The notes: generated by a model from the sequence alone, not told the origin. A stretch of 64,000 nt of DNA from Tribonema minus (GCA_017506865.1 JAFCMP010000490.1:124001-188000), one strand, 5' to 3'; shown: positions 46,354 to 59,052, counted from the first letter of the stretch. Numbers and translations are program-made.

Positions 46354-46542
46354 TTAACATTCGTCGTTTGTGTTCTCCTCCTTACGTTTCGTGATGAGCA
46401 CCGATACGACAACAATCAGCAGTAATGCGACGATTCCGACTGCAATCTTAAATGTGCGTCGTTGGCCTGCGAGTGCAGCGTCCACGCCCTGCGCGGGCAT
46501 GACAGAATCGTAACCCCACTGCTGCATTGCTGACGATGTCAC
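46354..46542 (-). CDS. Small single-pass membrane protein
   Basis: 62 residues. An N-terminal soluble part (MTSSAMQQWGYDSVMPAQG) is followed by a hydrophobic segment (residues 33-50, IAVGIVALLLIVVVSVLI) and a short charged tail (TKRKEENTNDEC). The form is typical of small virion membrane proteins, but no homologue is recognised. An AT-rich stretch (TAAAAATAAAAGTTTATTCG) lies just upstream and may be its promoter. Confidence 0.5.
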   Translation of the reverse strand: MTSSAMQQWGYDSVMPAQGVDAALAGQRRTFKIAVGIVALLLIVVVSVLITKRKEENTNDEC

Positions 46543-46649
46543 ACTTGTAAAAATAAAAGTTTATTCGAATCCTTGACATCACTGCAAGTGTCGATGTCAC
46601 TGTGCTCGACAGTCCATGATTATTATCACATCCTCAGACATATAGACAT

Positions 46650-47680
46650 ATGAGGGTCATCTCCAGGCTGATGTGCTTGTTCGCAGCTGCGGCGGTGCAC
46701 GCATCCGACTCCTCCGTGTCGTCAGACAATGCGTCCTCGATGGACAACGCGAGTGGAAGCGACGCGCCAGTACTCCACTCTGGCACCACCGACAGCAACA
46801 GTGTTGGCGGCCACTACAACCATCGCCAGTTCGCTGGAATGAGCAGGTCGCATTCCACGCGAGTGACGTTCATCGCACCACTTACGTCGGAGCAAGATTT
46901 GATTCCGATAACGCGCAGTTCGAAATGCAAAGGGAGTGGAACGTACAGTTCAGCGTGTTGACGGTGTACAGACCCATAGAGTCTGTCGGTTATGAGTATA
47001 TAAGGACGGATGGGAAGGTGCTGCAGCTGGTCACCGAAATGTCTAAGTCGATACAGGATATTGCAAACGGCTGTTACGACACTGAAGTGCGCAAGCTCGC
47101 GCGAGACATTGCGAGGAAAGGTGATACCGTCTGGATCAGAATGCTTCACGAGTTCAACAGCGACACGTACGTCTGGGGGTTGTACCCATTCACGACTGAC
47201 AAGATCAGAGCGTTCAAGCGTGCCTGGCGCAGGATCGTCAACATCTACTGCGACCAGGGCGCACCGGTGCAATTTCAGCTGTGCTTTCTGGGGACAAACT
47301 CATCAGGCGACAAAACACCGTTCTCCGCGTTCAACCCAGGACGCAACTACGTCGACCAAGTGGGTGTCGATGTTTATATCAATACCAACTCGAAGTTGGT
47401 GTCACTTAAAGAGCGCCTCGACAACGGCATCTACGACCAGCTGCTGTGGTTCAACAAGCCAATATTCTTCGGAGAGATCGGATGTACGCCGGCCATTGGC
47501 GACCGAGGCAAGTGGATGCGCGATGCGTGGAGGTCACTCGCTCTGGACTTCCCCCAAGTGAAGGCCGTGAGCTACTTTTTAGAATGCGAAGGCCCCCAAC
47601 GACCGTGGTGTTTGACGAAGCAGAGTGAGATTAACGGGTTTGTGCAAGGGCTCAAGGAGTTTAAGCGACTCACGTCCTGA
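46650..47680 (+). pseudogene. GH26-like glycoside hydrolase with probable N-terminal frameshift
   Basis: The catalytic frame (up to 47680) shows GH26 features: IRMLHEFNSDTYVWGLYPF (acid/base Glu in HExN), GVDVYIN, and KPIFFGEIGCTP (nucleophile Glu near the end of strand 7), plus IQDIANGCYD before it. GH26 enzymes are mostly beta-mannanases and related glycan hydrolases. A signal peptide (MRVISRLMCLFAAAAVHA) followed by a Ser/Asn-rich linker is encoded from 46650 but in another frame, and the two overlap until about 46960. A one-base change near 46800-46870 would join them. Secretion and host cell-wall or mucilage attack is a reasonable but unproven role. Confidence 0.6.
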
Positions 47681-47906
47681 ACACACGTGCAATATCGTAT
47701 TCACTCCCGCGAAAAATGTAGTGCAGTACTGACTTGTCACAAATGTGTGACAGTGCGACTGCGAGCATTGTGAATTATGTGTTTGCAACCATCGGCTCCG
47801 TCTTGTTGATCCAGCACCACGGTATCGCCGAGGGCATTTTCTACCTTGCAGTGTGCTCGATGCAACTCGTCGAATTTTTCATTCATGTGGATCCCGCTGC
47901 GGCGCC

Positions 47907-48449
47907 ATGAATGCAACGGCCAGCATCGCGGGGATGATCATCAACCACTTGGAACCGCTGGCGCTGTGGGCTGGCATCAAAGCCGATCACAGGGCCAAGT
48001 CGCCACCCCCATGGGTGGCGGTCTGCATGCAGCTGTACACGTGGTTTGCGCTAGCGTATACGCTCCGTGCGCTCGGTGTGCAGTGCACCACTGTAACTCC
48101 TGAGTCATACCCTCACCTCTGCTGGAATTGGAACCACAGTCCCGCACACGAGCCGCTTTACATCCTCTTTCTGGTCTGCGTCAACGGCATGTCGTGGACG
48201 TGCCTGCAAGACGGCGCGATGCACTGCGCCATGCTCACCACGTCTTACATCATCTCCTACTTTGTATACGGTAGACAGCATGCAGTCGGCGCCATGTGGT
48301 GCTATGCGGCGACAGCGGGGCCGTGGTTGTTGCTCTTGTACAAACGCATCGTGCATGCCCCGGAGGAACCACGCCGGCTACAAAGCGTGTACAACATCAC
48401 AACAGGCGTCGTCGCGGGCTTCATCGACAGGGTACGGCTCGGCGACTAG
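47907..48449 (+). CDS. Multi-pass membrane protein, unknown family
   Basis: 180 residues starting MNATASIAGMIINHLEPL. About four hydrophobic segments: VAVCMQLYTWFALAYTLRAL, YILFLVCVNGMSWTCL, AMLTTSYIISYFVYG and AMWCYAATAGPWLLLLY. It has many Cys, His and Trp residues (CWNWNHSPAHE). The later ATG was chosen because the open upstream extension lacks an ATG. No family recognised. Confidence 0.5.
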   Translation: MNATASIAGMIINHLEPLALWAGIKADHRAKSPPPWVAVCMQLYTWFALAYTLRALGVQCTTVTPESYPHLCWNWNHSPAHEPLYILFLVCVNGMSWTCLQDGAMHCAMLTTSYIISYFVYGRQHAVGAMWCYAATAGPWLLLLYKRIVHAPEEPRRLQSVYNITTGVVAGFIDRVRLGD

Positions 48450-48572
48450 CGAGGACGTGATGTCGCGCAATCAAATCTTGTGGATCAGGCACGTGAGCAA
48501 TTTTTGCATGTGACAGAAAACACCACCCGTTTTTCAGCCAGTTTTTGATAACGTGCCTTGCACATATGCGCG

Positions 48573-48725
48573 ATGGGTCGGTACTGCGCCATCTGTGGTG
48601 TCAAAATGAGCGGCAACATCGCGCAAGTAGACTGTGCCTGCATCGACGGCATATGTGAGTGCTGCGCAGAAAAGAATAGCACTGAGTGCCCGGAGTGTGG
48701 GCACTCCGTCAGTCATCTCGGCTAA
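48573..48725 (+). CDS. Tiny RING-like zinc-binding protein
   Basis: 50 residues: MGRYCAICGVKMSG at the start, then CACIDGICECCAEK and CPECGHSVSHLG at the end. Eight or more Cys/His ligands are arranged C-x2-C, C-x-C, C-x-C-C and C-x2-C-x-H, as in RING or related zinc fingers. It is too short to be a full E3 ligase. It ends overlapping the end of the convergent HNH-like gene. Confidence 0.55.
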   Translation: MGRYCAICGVKMSGNIAQVDCACIDGICECCAEKNSTECPECGHSVSHLG

Positions 48726-49957
48726 GTGTTTTGGTTGCTGACTGTCGCTGTGGCGCGACTGCAGCGCCTAGACTTTTTGACTCCTCCGCTGCGATGACGC
48801 TCGTCAGGTACGCGATCACCTTGGGGATGTCCAGAGGGTACTCTGCGAGGTTGTTGACCGACGGGCGCTCGACGTGGACGCGGACGTAGTCGTTCTCCGT
48901 GTAGTTGCAGGACTGGCACACCAGGCGGACGTTGTCGAGGTCGTAAAACGGGTTACTGTTGTCGATGCGGTCGGGAGACGCTTGGTTGCGCACGTTGGTA
49001 AAGTGCATCCAACCCCGCGCGTCGCCCTTGTCCAGCAGCGAGTCGCAACTGGGGCAGTGCATAAAGCGTCTCCGTGACATCTGCTCCAACACCGCAGTGT
49101 ATTGCTTTCGCAACTGCTTGCGTGTCGTCCCGTTGAACCGCACAACCTGGCTGCGCTCCGCCTCCGTGCGGTGCTCGTACTTGATGTTTTGATCAACAGG
49201 TTCATCCTCTTGCTGGTGGATTGCACCCTGCTACTGACTGTCGCCCGCAGCCAGTGCACGGGTGTCTCCCGCTTCACGGGAATTGCGTCGGGCTTGACGG
49301 CAGTGTTATGACACTTGGACACTATGGTGATCACCTGCCCAGGATGGCAGTACCCCAATGTGTCGTCGGCGCGGTCCGGCGAAGCCGCGTGCGCGCCGCG
49401 CAGCACCATGATCGCTTCGCATTCGGCTCGGCCGCAGTTACAGGCTGTCGTCAGGCACCTCGTGAATGCAGCGCGCAGGTTGATGGCAGCCAACTCCTTG
49501 TCGAAGTCGTGCTCACGGTGTTTGGAGTTGCCCGCCAAATTGCTCAGCGTCTTGCCCACGGTGTGCTCGACGGCGTCGACCTGGCACCGCCGTGGTTGAA
49601 AAAGCTGAAGAAGCCAGCACGATACCCTGGCTCCACCACCTCGATCTCGCGGGCGAACTCGGTTTTTCAAGTCGTCGACTCGCGCAGAATCAGCAACTGA
49701 GGCCGGCCGATGTTCTTTGCCATACTACCGTACATCCGTGCGAACTTCTGCTGCCTGTTGAACTCGATGACGAAGCTGCTGCCGCTGACGCCGAGCCACA
49801 GGATGTTCTCGTTGGTATCGAAGACCTGCTGTGCAGCAGCGACACCGCTTGAGTTCTTGATGGCCACAACCTGCGCGTTGTGCCCGCCCGAGTGCTCCAA
49901 CGTGCTCAAGGTGCGCACGACCTTCTGCTTCTTCGCCGGTCTCGGCATGGCTTGCAC
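48709..49957 (-). pseudogene. HNH-nuclease-like gene, several lesions
   Basis: Reading traces continue through three frames. The first starts MPRPAKKQKVV at 49948 and meets a TGA at 49669-49667. The same frame goes on with EFAREIEVVEPGYRAGFF and SFFNHGG. A shift near 49575 leads to NLRAAFTRCLTTACNCGRAE and ASPDRADDTLGYCHP. Another near 49230 leads to the end, with CPSCDSLLDKG, then ASPDRIDNSNPFYDLDNVRL and VCQSCN. The last is a clear HNH motif with zinc-binding Cys pairs, and the middle one looks like a second, related module. Two tandem HNH-like modules are therefore likely. One nonsense change and two indels argue for a dead gene. Confidence 0.6.
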
Positions 49958-50239
49958 GCTGCAGGCAACACCACACCGTCTAGTGCTGGTGGGCTAGATA
50001 AAAGCAGTGTGTGTCTGAACGCGGAGGCAATGTGTCCAAGCCATGTTCTGTGCCCGGGCCATGTTCTTTTCATGCGCTCTGAGGTTCTGCACACATCGCG
50101 CCAATACAGGTAGTCGCGGTGTCAAACTAAACCCTAAGCATCGCAAGACAGCATAAGCAAATATATCTCTATTGGGCAAACACGCTCCCGCAAGAAGCAT
50201 AAGTCCGGATGTCGCACAAACACTATGCTCGCGCCGTCG

Positions 50240-53200
50240 CTATTGAATCACGACCGTGACGACTTGGCCGTCCAACATAAACGTGTCTCCTTCATAGTAC
50301 CTTATGCCGTTCACGCTTACTGTGTCGTCGGCGTTGTACACTACACTCGTTGTGGAGCCGTCGCTTAACTGCAAGGTCGCAGTCTGCTCAACAGAAATGC
50401 TTTTATCAAATGGTAAGAAGATGGTGTCATTCTTCACGACGCTGATGATTCCAAGCGTCCTTACGAAGCGCGCAATCACAGTTGTTTCCGTGCCCTTCGC
50501 TGCAGTCGATACCTCGACCTTATCACCGGTATCGAACAGCTCATTGATCGCAGTTCGAGTGATCGCTGTGGCGTGCTGGCTGACGGCATCCAGGGCATAT
50601 GTCGAAGATGTGCCGCTCTTGAGGAAGGCTGCCTTGGTGAAGTTGATTGCAGATTCTGCCGGCAGCTGTACAGTGCCCGTTGTCCACAAAGATGTCACGT
50701 TGCCAACCCTTGCCAATACCTTGACCGCGTAAATGCCTTGGGGCATAAGACCCGGTATCAGGGCAGACGTCAGCGATGTCACCGAAATGAACTCAGTGAA
50801 CTCAGGGTCAGCGTCTCTGCGGTACTGCACCTTATAGCGTGCGGCCGTGGAGAGGGCTGGCCAAGAGATCTGCATGCTCACAGGCGTGGTGACGAATGAC
50901 ACAACACCGTACACCGTCGTGGAGGCAGCTGCAGTCTGGTTGCTGGACGTCACCGTGCATGTGTACAGCCCCGGTGTTACACCTGTTAGAGCACTGGTCG
51001 TGTCCCCGAGTAACTCCCCTCTCAATTGCCACTGGTACGAATACACACGTGTGCCACCGATGGTGTTCGCGGTCACTGTTGTGTTGGTGGCGGCCAGTGT
51101 CACTAGAACAGGCGCCTGCACCGTAGCCACGATGGGAACTGGTGCCACATTTGCTGACGTCACAATGCAGGTGTACACTCCGCCCGTGAGGTTGGAGATG
51201 GTCTGGCCCGTAGCACTCAGCAACTGGGCGTTTTGATACCAAGCGTAGGTATACGTACCGTCCCCGCCTTTGATATGCGCCGTGATGGAACCGTCCGTGG
51301 ATAACGGAGAGGTGGCATCGGTCACAGTTGCCGAAGGCGCTGTCAGTTGTGCGATCGATGCGACCACGTAAGTGTACATGGCTTCCTCCTGGTTGGCATC
51401 TACCACAGTCAGCTCGTAGGTGCCGGCGCTGAGCCCTGTGTGCGCTGTCAAGTCTTGTGCGGCGATCGTCGACCCCCCGTTGCGAGATGTCCAGAAAACC
51501 GTGTAAGGAGGGGTACTGTGAGTGACCGTGGTGGTCCCGATTGAGCCGTTCGTCGACCCGACTGCGCACCCCTGAACAACCCCTGCAGCGATACGAGGGA
51601 CGTCCAGAGTGGTACAGGTGACGCCCGTAGTCGTCATGAACGTAAAAGCGCCGGTCGAAGTGTTCCGCGCTCTGGCGAAGAGGTAGTATACGGTCATCGA
51701 CGCTAGACCCGTCACACTCACGGTCTGCGCAGTCGTTTGCGCCAGAGCACTGCCGCAGTCCACCATCGCCCCGCCTGTATCGTCGGTGAAGCTGCGGCTG
51801 ATCACGTAGGTGTAGCTCGCGTCTGTGCCTAGCGTCGTCAAGGTGAGAGACACAGATGCGCCAGCCGACGTCACAGACGATATGTAAACAGATCCACCGG
51901 CTGGTGAAACAGTAGTGGTAGTCGCAACTCCAGACGCTGATATGACGGTGTACGCGCTGGTGCCCGTGTTTTGGGCGCGCACCCACAGGTAGTACGTCGT
52001 ACCCGGTGTCAATCCGGTGACCGCCGCAGTCTGTGAGGATGTTTGAGCTGTCAGACTCCCGCAATCTGTCATTGTGGCCCCGCTGGAGTTGGTGGAGCTG
52101 CGGCTGACGACGTACGAGTAGGTGGCATCTGTCCCCAGAGTGGCGATCGTGGCGCTCACGGACGCTCCTGTCAGCTTCACCGAATCAAGCGTCAGCGACC
52201 CCCCCGCAGGTGAGATCGGAGTTACGACAGTCACTCCATCAATGGATATGACGGTGTGCGCGCTGGTGCCCGTGTTTTGGGCGCGCACCCACAGGTAATA
52301 CGTCGTGCCCGGTGTCAAACCAGTGATCGCCGTAGTCTGAGGTGGCGTTTGAACAGTCAGACTCCCGCAATCTGTCATGGCAGCCCCGCTCGACTTGACG
52401 GAGCTGCGGCTCACCACATAGGTATAAGTGGCATCGGTGCCAAGAGTGACGATTGTAGCGGTGACAGATGCTCCTGTCGGTGACGACGATTGAACGGAGA
52501 TAGAGCCTCCTGCTGGCTGAGCTAGGGTCGTTGCGGACGTGCCAGAGGCCATCAGCAGACTGTAGGCGTCCGAAGCGTTCTTCGCCCGCACCCACAGGTA
52601 GTAGACCGTACTCTGAGACAGGCCTGTCACCGCAACTGCCTGTGCCCCCGTTTGCGCGATGACAGTCCCACAGTCAGTCATGGCCGCTCCGGTGCTGTTC
52701 GTAGTGCTCCTACTGACTACGTATGTGTAACTGTCATCTGTCCCGAGGGTGGTGATCGCCACTGAAACAGAGGCTCCCGTAAGGCTCGTGGAGATCACGG
52801 CAAGGGACCCACCGGCAGGCTGAGCCAGTGTGGTCGCTGATGTGCCGGACGTCATGAGAAGAGTGTAGGCGTCCGAAGCGTTCTTGGCACGTACCCACAG
52901 GTAGTAGATTGTGCCCTGCGACAGGCCTGTGACTGCAACTGTCTGAGCTCCAGTTTGTGCGAGGACGGTGCCGCAATCGGTGAACGTCGCATTGACACTG
53001 TCCGTGGAGCTGCGGGATACCACGTACGTATATGTTGAATCCGTCCCCAACGTTTGGATCGCCACTGAAACAGAGGCCCCCGTGAGGCTGGTGGAAGTGA
53101 CAGAGAGCGATCCGCCAGCTGGTTGCGCCAGCGTGGTGCCTGCGACTCCACTGGTCATGAGCAGCGTGTAAGCGTCGGACGCATCCTTGGCACGCACCCA

Positions 53201-56200
53201 GAAGTAGTACGACGAACCCTGAGACAAGCCTGTCACTGCCACAGTCTGTGCACCCGTTTGCGTGACGCAGCTGCCGCAATCGGTGAACGTCGCATTGACA
53301 CTGTCCGTGGAGCTGCGGGATACCACGTACGTATACGTTGAATCCGTCCCCAACGTTTGGATCGCCACAGACACCGAAGCGCCAGTGAGCGAGGTTGAGG
53401 TCACTGAGAGAGATCCTCCGGCTGGTGCGACTGGAGTCGTGAACAAAACACCTGAGGAAATCACCACGTACACGCCCGAGACGTTCCTTGCACGCACCCA
53501 CGCGTAGTACGTCATGCCTTGCATGAGGCCTGTCATGGTCACAGTCTGCGGTGCTGTCTGTTCCACCAGATCCGCCGCGTCCGTCATAGTTGCCGCCGCG
53601 TCGTTCGTCGCCGATGTACTGATGAAGTACGTGTACAATGAGTCCGTGCCCAGCGTCGTCACGGCCGCAGTCGCAGACGCAGCCGTCAGAGTCGTCGAGT
53701 TGACCACCACCGACCCCCCCAAAGGCGGATAAGACGACGTATACACAACACCCGGGGATATCACCGCGTACGCACCGCTGGAGATGACCTTAGACCGGAT
53801 GAACAGATAGCTCCCCTGAGCCACGCTCGTAAGATCGATCGTCTGAGCCGCAAGTTGGGAGGCGAGGACAGCGAAGTCGGTCATCGTGGCCGTCGCCGAA
53901 TTGGTCGGCGCCCAGCTGGCGACGAGCACGTATTCGGCATCCGTTCCAAGAGTCGTGAAGGCGACGCTCGCCGTCTTGTTCGGCACAGATATGGCTGAGA
54001 TAACCGCGGAAGGCGGAACCGTGGGTGTCGACGGAAGCTCGAACACGTATGCTCCCCCCGCTTGTACGCTCCCGGCTACGCCTTCTTGTAGGCTCCCGCC
54101 AACACGTGTGTTCCCGAAATGGCGACCGAGAAGCTCATCGAGTCCCCTGCGAGCCCATTGCTGGCGAACCATTCCTTCTTGTTCTCCCACGCTCCTGTCG
54201 TCGAATTGCGTTTGTAGACGTACGCAGAACCGGCATCGATCTTCGACGATGGGTCCTTGATGCAACCGATGACTAAAATACGCGCCGTCCACACTGACGG
54301 CCCCTCCGAACTGATCGTTGGTAGCCGGATTGGGATTGTCTAGGATCGCAGTCTGCGTCCACACTCCGGCAATTCTCTCGAAAACGTATGCTGATCCGGC
54401 CGCAGAGAGCGAGTTGACAGTTTTACCTGTGGCACCGACCACCGCATAGCTCCCATCAATCGACACAGATACACCGAATGCCGCGGAGGTTGAATCCGAG
54501 CACGTGAGGATGCACTTCTGCTCCCAGGCTCCCGTACTGGCGTTGCGTTCGAAGATGTAAGCACCGCCACCTCCGCTCTTCGTAGATGCACCAGCGATGA
54601 TGTACGTTCCCGACACGGAAACACTGTACCCGAAAGCTGCAGCAGTGGGGAGATCACTGGGGAACATGATCGCCTTCTGCTCCCAGACGCTCGTTCCCGC
54701 ATTTCGCTCGAACGCGTACACCGCGCCCGATCCGGACTGTCCGAGCAGGTAGCGGCCGATGGCGCCGACGACCGCATACGTGCCGCTTACAGACGCTGAA
54801 TAGCCAAAGAAGTCAAGAGGAAGTCCATCGGCGGCAGTCAGCTTGGTGTTCTGCACCCACGCGCCTGTGCCAGCATCGCGCTCGAACACGTACGCCGCCC
54901 CGCCGCCGAGCTTGCTTCCTGGATCTGCACTTTATGTTCCTACCACAGCGTACGTGCCGCTGATGGACACAGATTGGCCATACTGATCGATGGTGTACAC
55001 GTCGCTCGGCGTCAGCACCGCTTTTTGCTCCCACTGGCCCGTTGTCCCGTTGAGTTCCAACACGTAAGCGCCTCCTGCGCCGCTGATATTGATAGGGTCT
55101 CTGCCGTATGCCCCGATCAGTGCGTTATCTCCATCGACGGCGACCGCATATCCGAAGTAGTCACTCACGGTTGGATCGCTCGCCGTGAGCGCCGCCGCCT
55201 CGTAGTAGACGCTGGAGGCTGACAGCGTGACCTGTGTGCCGGTCGCCGTCATCACAGTGTATGCGTCGGTCAGCACGTTTTTGGCTCTTACAAAGAGGTA
55301 GGGGGCTGTGCCCGCAGGCAAGCCTGATGGGTACGCAGTTTGCGACGCTGTTTGGGCCGCCAACAGACAAACGTTGCCCATCGTCCCTGCCACGTTGTCG
55401 GTCGCACACCACGAGAGGTAGTAAGCGTAATTTGCATCGGTTCCCAGCGTCGTCATCGTCACCGAGACGACTGCTGTCGTCGCTACTGTGGATGTTACAG
55501 ATACTGCACCACCGCTCGGCGCGCTCCCTGTCCACAGAGTCGTGAGCGTCACGCCGGCGGACGTCATGAGAGCGTAGGCACCGGTGATCACGTTCTGCGC
55601 TCTCAAGAAGAGGTAGCTCGTCGTGGATGGCGCCAGGAGAGTCAACGAAACGGATTGGAGCGTCGTCACAGCGGTCGCGGCAGACAGATTCGTCATCACA
55701 CCCCCAGTGGAATTAGTGGGCGATGAGCTGACAAAGTAGTTGTAGAGCGAATCTGTGCCCAACGTGCTCAACGCTACGCTCGCGACGCAAGCGGTGTTCG
55801 TGACGAGCGAAGGGTCCACGATGATCGATCCGCCAGCGGGCGACGTTCCTGCAAGTGTGGTCAATGTCACCCCCGTTGTGGTCACGAACGTGTAGGACGA
55901 ATCCGAAATGTTCTGAGCGCGGATGAACAGGTACTGAGTCGTGTTTGCAGTGAGACCCGACACTGCCAATACCTGTGAAGCGGTCTGCCTCTTCATCGGC
56001 ACGATGTCAGTCATGGTTCCGCCGGTCGAATTTGTGGACGACGAGGAGAGGAAGTAGTTGTACAGCGTGGCGGATACCAGCGTCGTCATCGTCACAGTCG
56101 CGGTGCACGTCAATCGCGCAATGCTGGACAGCGTGATGGATCCTCCCGATGGAGGCCAGTTGGCGCTGGTGAAAGCGAACGACGAGGAGATGACGCTGTA

Positions 56201-58454
56201 TGCAGAGCTGCTCATCACCTTTGAACGCACCCACAGGTAGTACGCGGTGCTGCCTGTCAGGCCGTCCAAAGCCACAGTCTGTGACGCAGATTGCGCCGCA
56301 CATGCACCACAGTCTACCATTGTCGCAGTGGACACGTTGGTGGTGCTGTAGCTGATGACGTAAGAGTAATCCGCATCCGTCCCGAGCGTAGAGATTGACA
56401 GTGTTACGAAGCCCGTGTCTGATAGCGAGGAGGTCGCAGCCGCAATCGATGATGATTGCGTGACGGTGGCTGTGGGAGAGAGCTCGTAGACGTACGCGCC
56501 TCCTGTCTGGAAGACGTTTGTTGCTGTCTTGCTTTGTGCGCCGGAAACGACATGGGTTCCCGACATCGAGACGGCAGTTCCCATCTTATCCTTCGCCAAC
56601 CCGTCGCTTGCTGTGAACTCTATCTTGTTCTCCCACACTCCGGTTGAGGCGTTGCGTTTGTAGATGTACGTAGATCCAGCATTTGACTTCAACAACGGAT
56701 CCTTCAGACTGCAGCCGATGACTGCGTACACGCCGTACACATTCACTGCTTGTCCGAACATATCACTTGCGACAGGGTCAGGGTTGTCGAGTGTTGCTGT
56801 CTGTGTCCACGTTCCCGAAATTCTTTCCAACACGTAAGCTCCTCCGGCGCTGCTCACTGAACTGACACTCTTGGTATTTGCACCAACCACAGCGTAGCTT
56901 CCGCTGATCGATACCGCAATACCAAAACTTGCTACGGTAGAATCCGAACATGCGAGTATTGCCTTCTGCTCCCACGTGCTACTAGTTGAGTTGCGTTCGA
57001 ACATGTAAGCCCCACCGCCTCCGCTCTTATTCATTGCTCCTACAATGGCATATGTCCCAGAAATGCACACGCTGTACCCGAATCGCGCCCCTGTGGGTAA
57101 ATCACTCGGGAACAAGCTCGATGCTTGCCCCCACACCCCCGTTCCAGAGTTGCGCTCAAACACATATGCTCTGCCTGATAACATACTTCCCAGCTGTGTT
57201 TTTCCAGACGCTCCTATGACTGTGTACGTTCCGCTCACTGATACGGAAAACCCGAAATAATCACCGGTGAGACCGTCAGCTACAACCATTTTGGTAGTTT
57301 GACCCCATACGCCTGTGCTCGCGTTGCGCTCAAAAGCATAGGCTGCACCAGAAAAGATTCTCCCTCCAGCACCAGCACCTTGCGCACCGACCACGATGTA
57401 TGTGCCGCTCACAGATACAGCACGGCCGAAATTGTCACTATTCGATCCATCGCTGGCACTAAGCATTGTCTTGTGCTCCCACTCTCCCGTGCCACTGTTG
57501 AGTTCCAGCACGTAGGCACCACCTGCACCCACAATGTTAGTAGGGTACTTGTTATATGATCCGATCACTGCGTAACCTCCGTCCACTGCAACACTACACC
57601 CGAAAGCCTCACTTGCCGCAGGGTCACTCGCGGTCAGCGCGGCTGCTTCATAGTAAATGCTCGCAGCAGACAATGTGATCTGTGTGCCGGAAGCACTCAT
57701 GACGATGTACGTGCCAGTGAGCACGTTCTTCGCCCTCACAAACAGGTAAGACGATGTGCCGCCCGGCAGTCCCGAAGGGTACACTGTCTGCGCAGTCGTC
57801 AGAGCGGGCAACAGACACCCGTTCACCATCGTTCCTGATGTCGAGTTGACGGTACACCACGAGAGGTAGTAGAAGTAATTGGCATTCGTCCCGAGGGTCG
57901 TTATGGTCACAGCGACGACAGCTGTCGTGGACGCGGCGGAGGTGACAACGATTGCACTCCCTGTTGGAGCCGTTCCTGTGCCGAGCGTCGTGAGCGTGAC
58001 ACCCACAGTCGTCATGAAGATGTACGTGCCCGTCTTCACATTCTGCGCTCGCACGAACAGGTACCTCGTCGTCGATGGAGCCAGCAGTGTGAGCGAAGCG
58101 TTCTGCGAAGCCGTCTGCGCGGTCAGCGCCGTCAGGTTCGTCATCGTTCCTGCTGTTGAGTTGGTGGGAGACGAGCTGAGGAAGTAGTTGTAGATGGAGT
58201 CCGTGCCGAGAGTGGTCATCGTCACCGCGGCCGTCGCTGAAATCGATGTCACGGAGGAAGGCGTCCCGACTGTGCCACCCGACGGAGCAACCCCTGCACT
58301 CGTCGTCAATGTCACACCTGTCGTTGTGATGAATGTGTAGGAAGAGTCGGAAAGCTTCTGGGCTCGGAGGAAGAGGTACTGGGTCGTGTTGGGTGACAAT
58401 CCCGACACCGAAAGCGCCTGCGACGTCGTCTGGCGCACCATCCCCACGATGTCA
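50240..58454 (-). pseudogene. Giant modular surface protein (left arm): FG-GAP propellers and FN3-like repeats
   Basis: One reading frame of about 2735 codons, interrupted by TAA at 54934-54932. Order: FN3-like modules; seven FG-GAP units (FGxxVxxSGTYxVVGA type); four FN3-like modules (VTMTTLGTDxxYNYFLS type); seven more FG-GAP units; eight FN3-like modules; SprB/PKD-like repeats (GGDGTYTYAWYQNA); a true FN3 (YKVQYRRDADPEFTEF); and a conserved C-terminal domain. Seven units per cluster fits integrin-alpha-like propellers. In the second cluster, blades 6-7 are in another frame (54294-54080), bounded by two compensating indels. The first module is cut at the retrotransposon and no signal peptide or start remains. 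A cell-surface or virion adhesin is likely. Confidence 0.7.
52965..53400 (-). repeat. Two nearly identical FN3-module DNA repeats
   Basis: A block of about 80 bases covering the ATFTDC and STDSVNA codons is almost base-for-base identical at about 52974 and 53274, exactly one module (300 bp) apart. Other modules in the gene are far more diverged. A recent duplication or gene conversion is likely. Confidence 0.75.
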
Positions 58455-58976
58455 TGTCGGAAGCGAAGGATCTAGCAGGAGTCTCCAGCAAGTGACCAGG
58501 CAGCAGCAAGGGCACGAGGCAGGAGGAAGAGAAACTCCGGCTTGGCCGTGTGTAGAAGAGAGAGTGAATTGATGGGAGTGAGGCGACCTTCCAAAGTGCC
58601 GAACTCCAGAGAAGCCGAGAACTCCAGAGAACTCAAGAACTCTGTAGAACCGGCCTGATGCAACTGGCCGATGTGCCGACAGGCCGAACTGTAACTACAA
58701 GTGGCCGATGTCACAACCTCAAGTTCAACTTCCTACTTCAACATGTACTTGAAGTTGACCAGCAAACTTCAACATGTACAGTTCAACCTGCTGGTGAACC
58801 CTGCTACTGCTGAGCATCGCTACGCTACAGGATAGCGCACCCAGTCATGACTCTCCTGGGGATGGGGGCATTTCACCGCTCTTGCGCACACACTAGGATG
58901 ACAGCAGCTCTTGCTACAGCTGCTGCGGTATGCTACACTAGACTCATGTGAGGGTGTACATGACCATATTCCGACA
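58455..58976 (-). repeat. 3' LTR
   Basis: 522 bp with 8-bp inverted ends. It contains an internal cluster of CTTCAACATGTACTTGAAGT and AACTTCAACATGTACAGTTC type repeats. Its outer side abuts the left surface-protein gene. Confidence 0.9.
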
Positions 58977-58987
58977 CCCCCTCTCGC
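58977..58987 (-). other. Polypurine tract
   Basis: On the element's strand, GCGAGAGGGGG directly precedes the 3' LTR, as expected for plus-strand priming. The same CGAGAGGGGG also precedes the 5' LTR on its outer side (61162-61153), which is not expected for an ordinary insertion. Confidence 0.7.
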
Positions 58988-59052
58988 ACTCAGCATGAGT
59001 CTTGGCTACTGCACATATCCTGGAGCCCCCTCTGGCTCTGACGTGGCTCACG

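Noticed and set aside
49600..49670. Recoding of TGA as an amino acid, suggested by in-frame TGA in the HNH-like and HSF-like genes.
   Set aside because: Other genes of the same block contain in-frame TAA and TAG as well as frameshifts, and intact genes end at TGA or TAG normally. Decay explains all of them.
50832..53501. Long minus-strand frames of 410 and 255 codons inside the left surface-protein gene.
   Set aside because: They are shifted-frame readings of the FN3-like repeats, kept open by the repeated base pattern.
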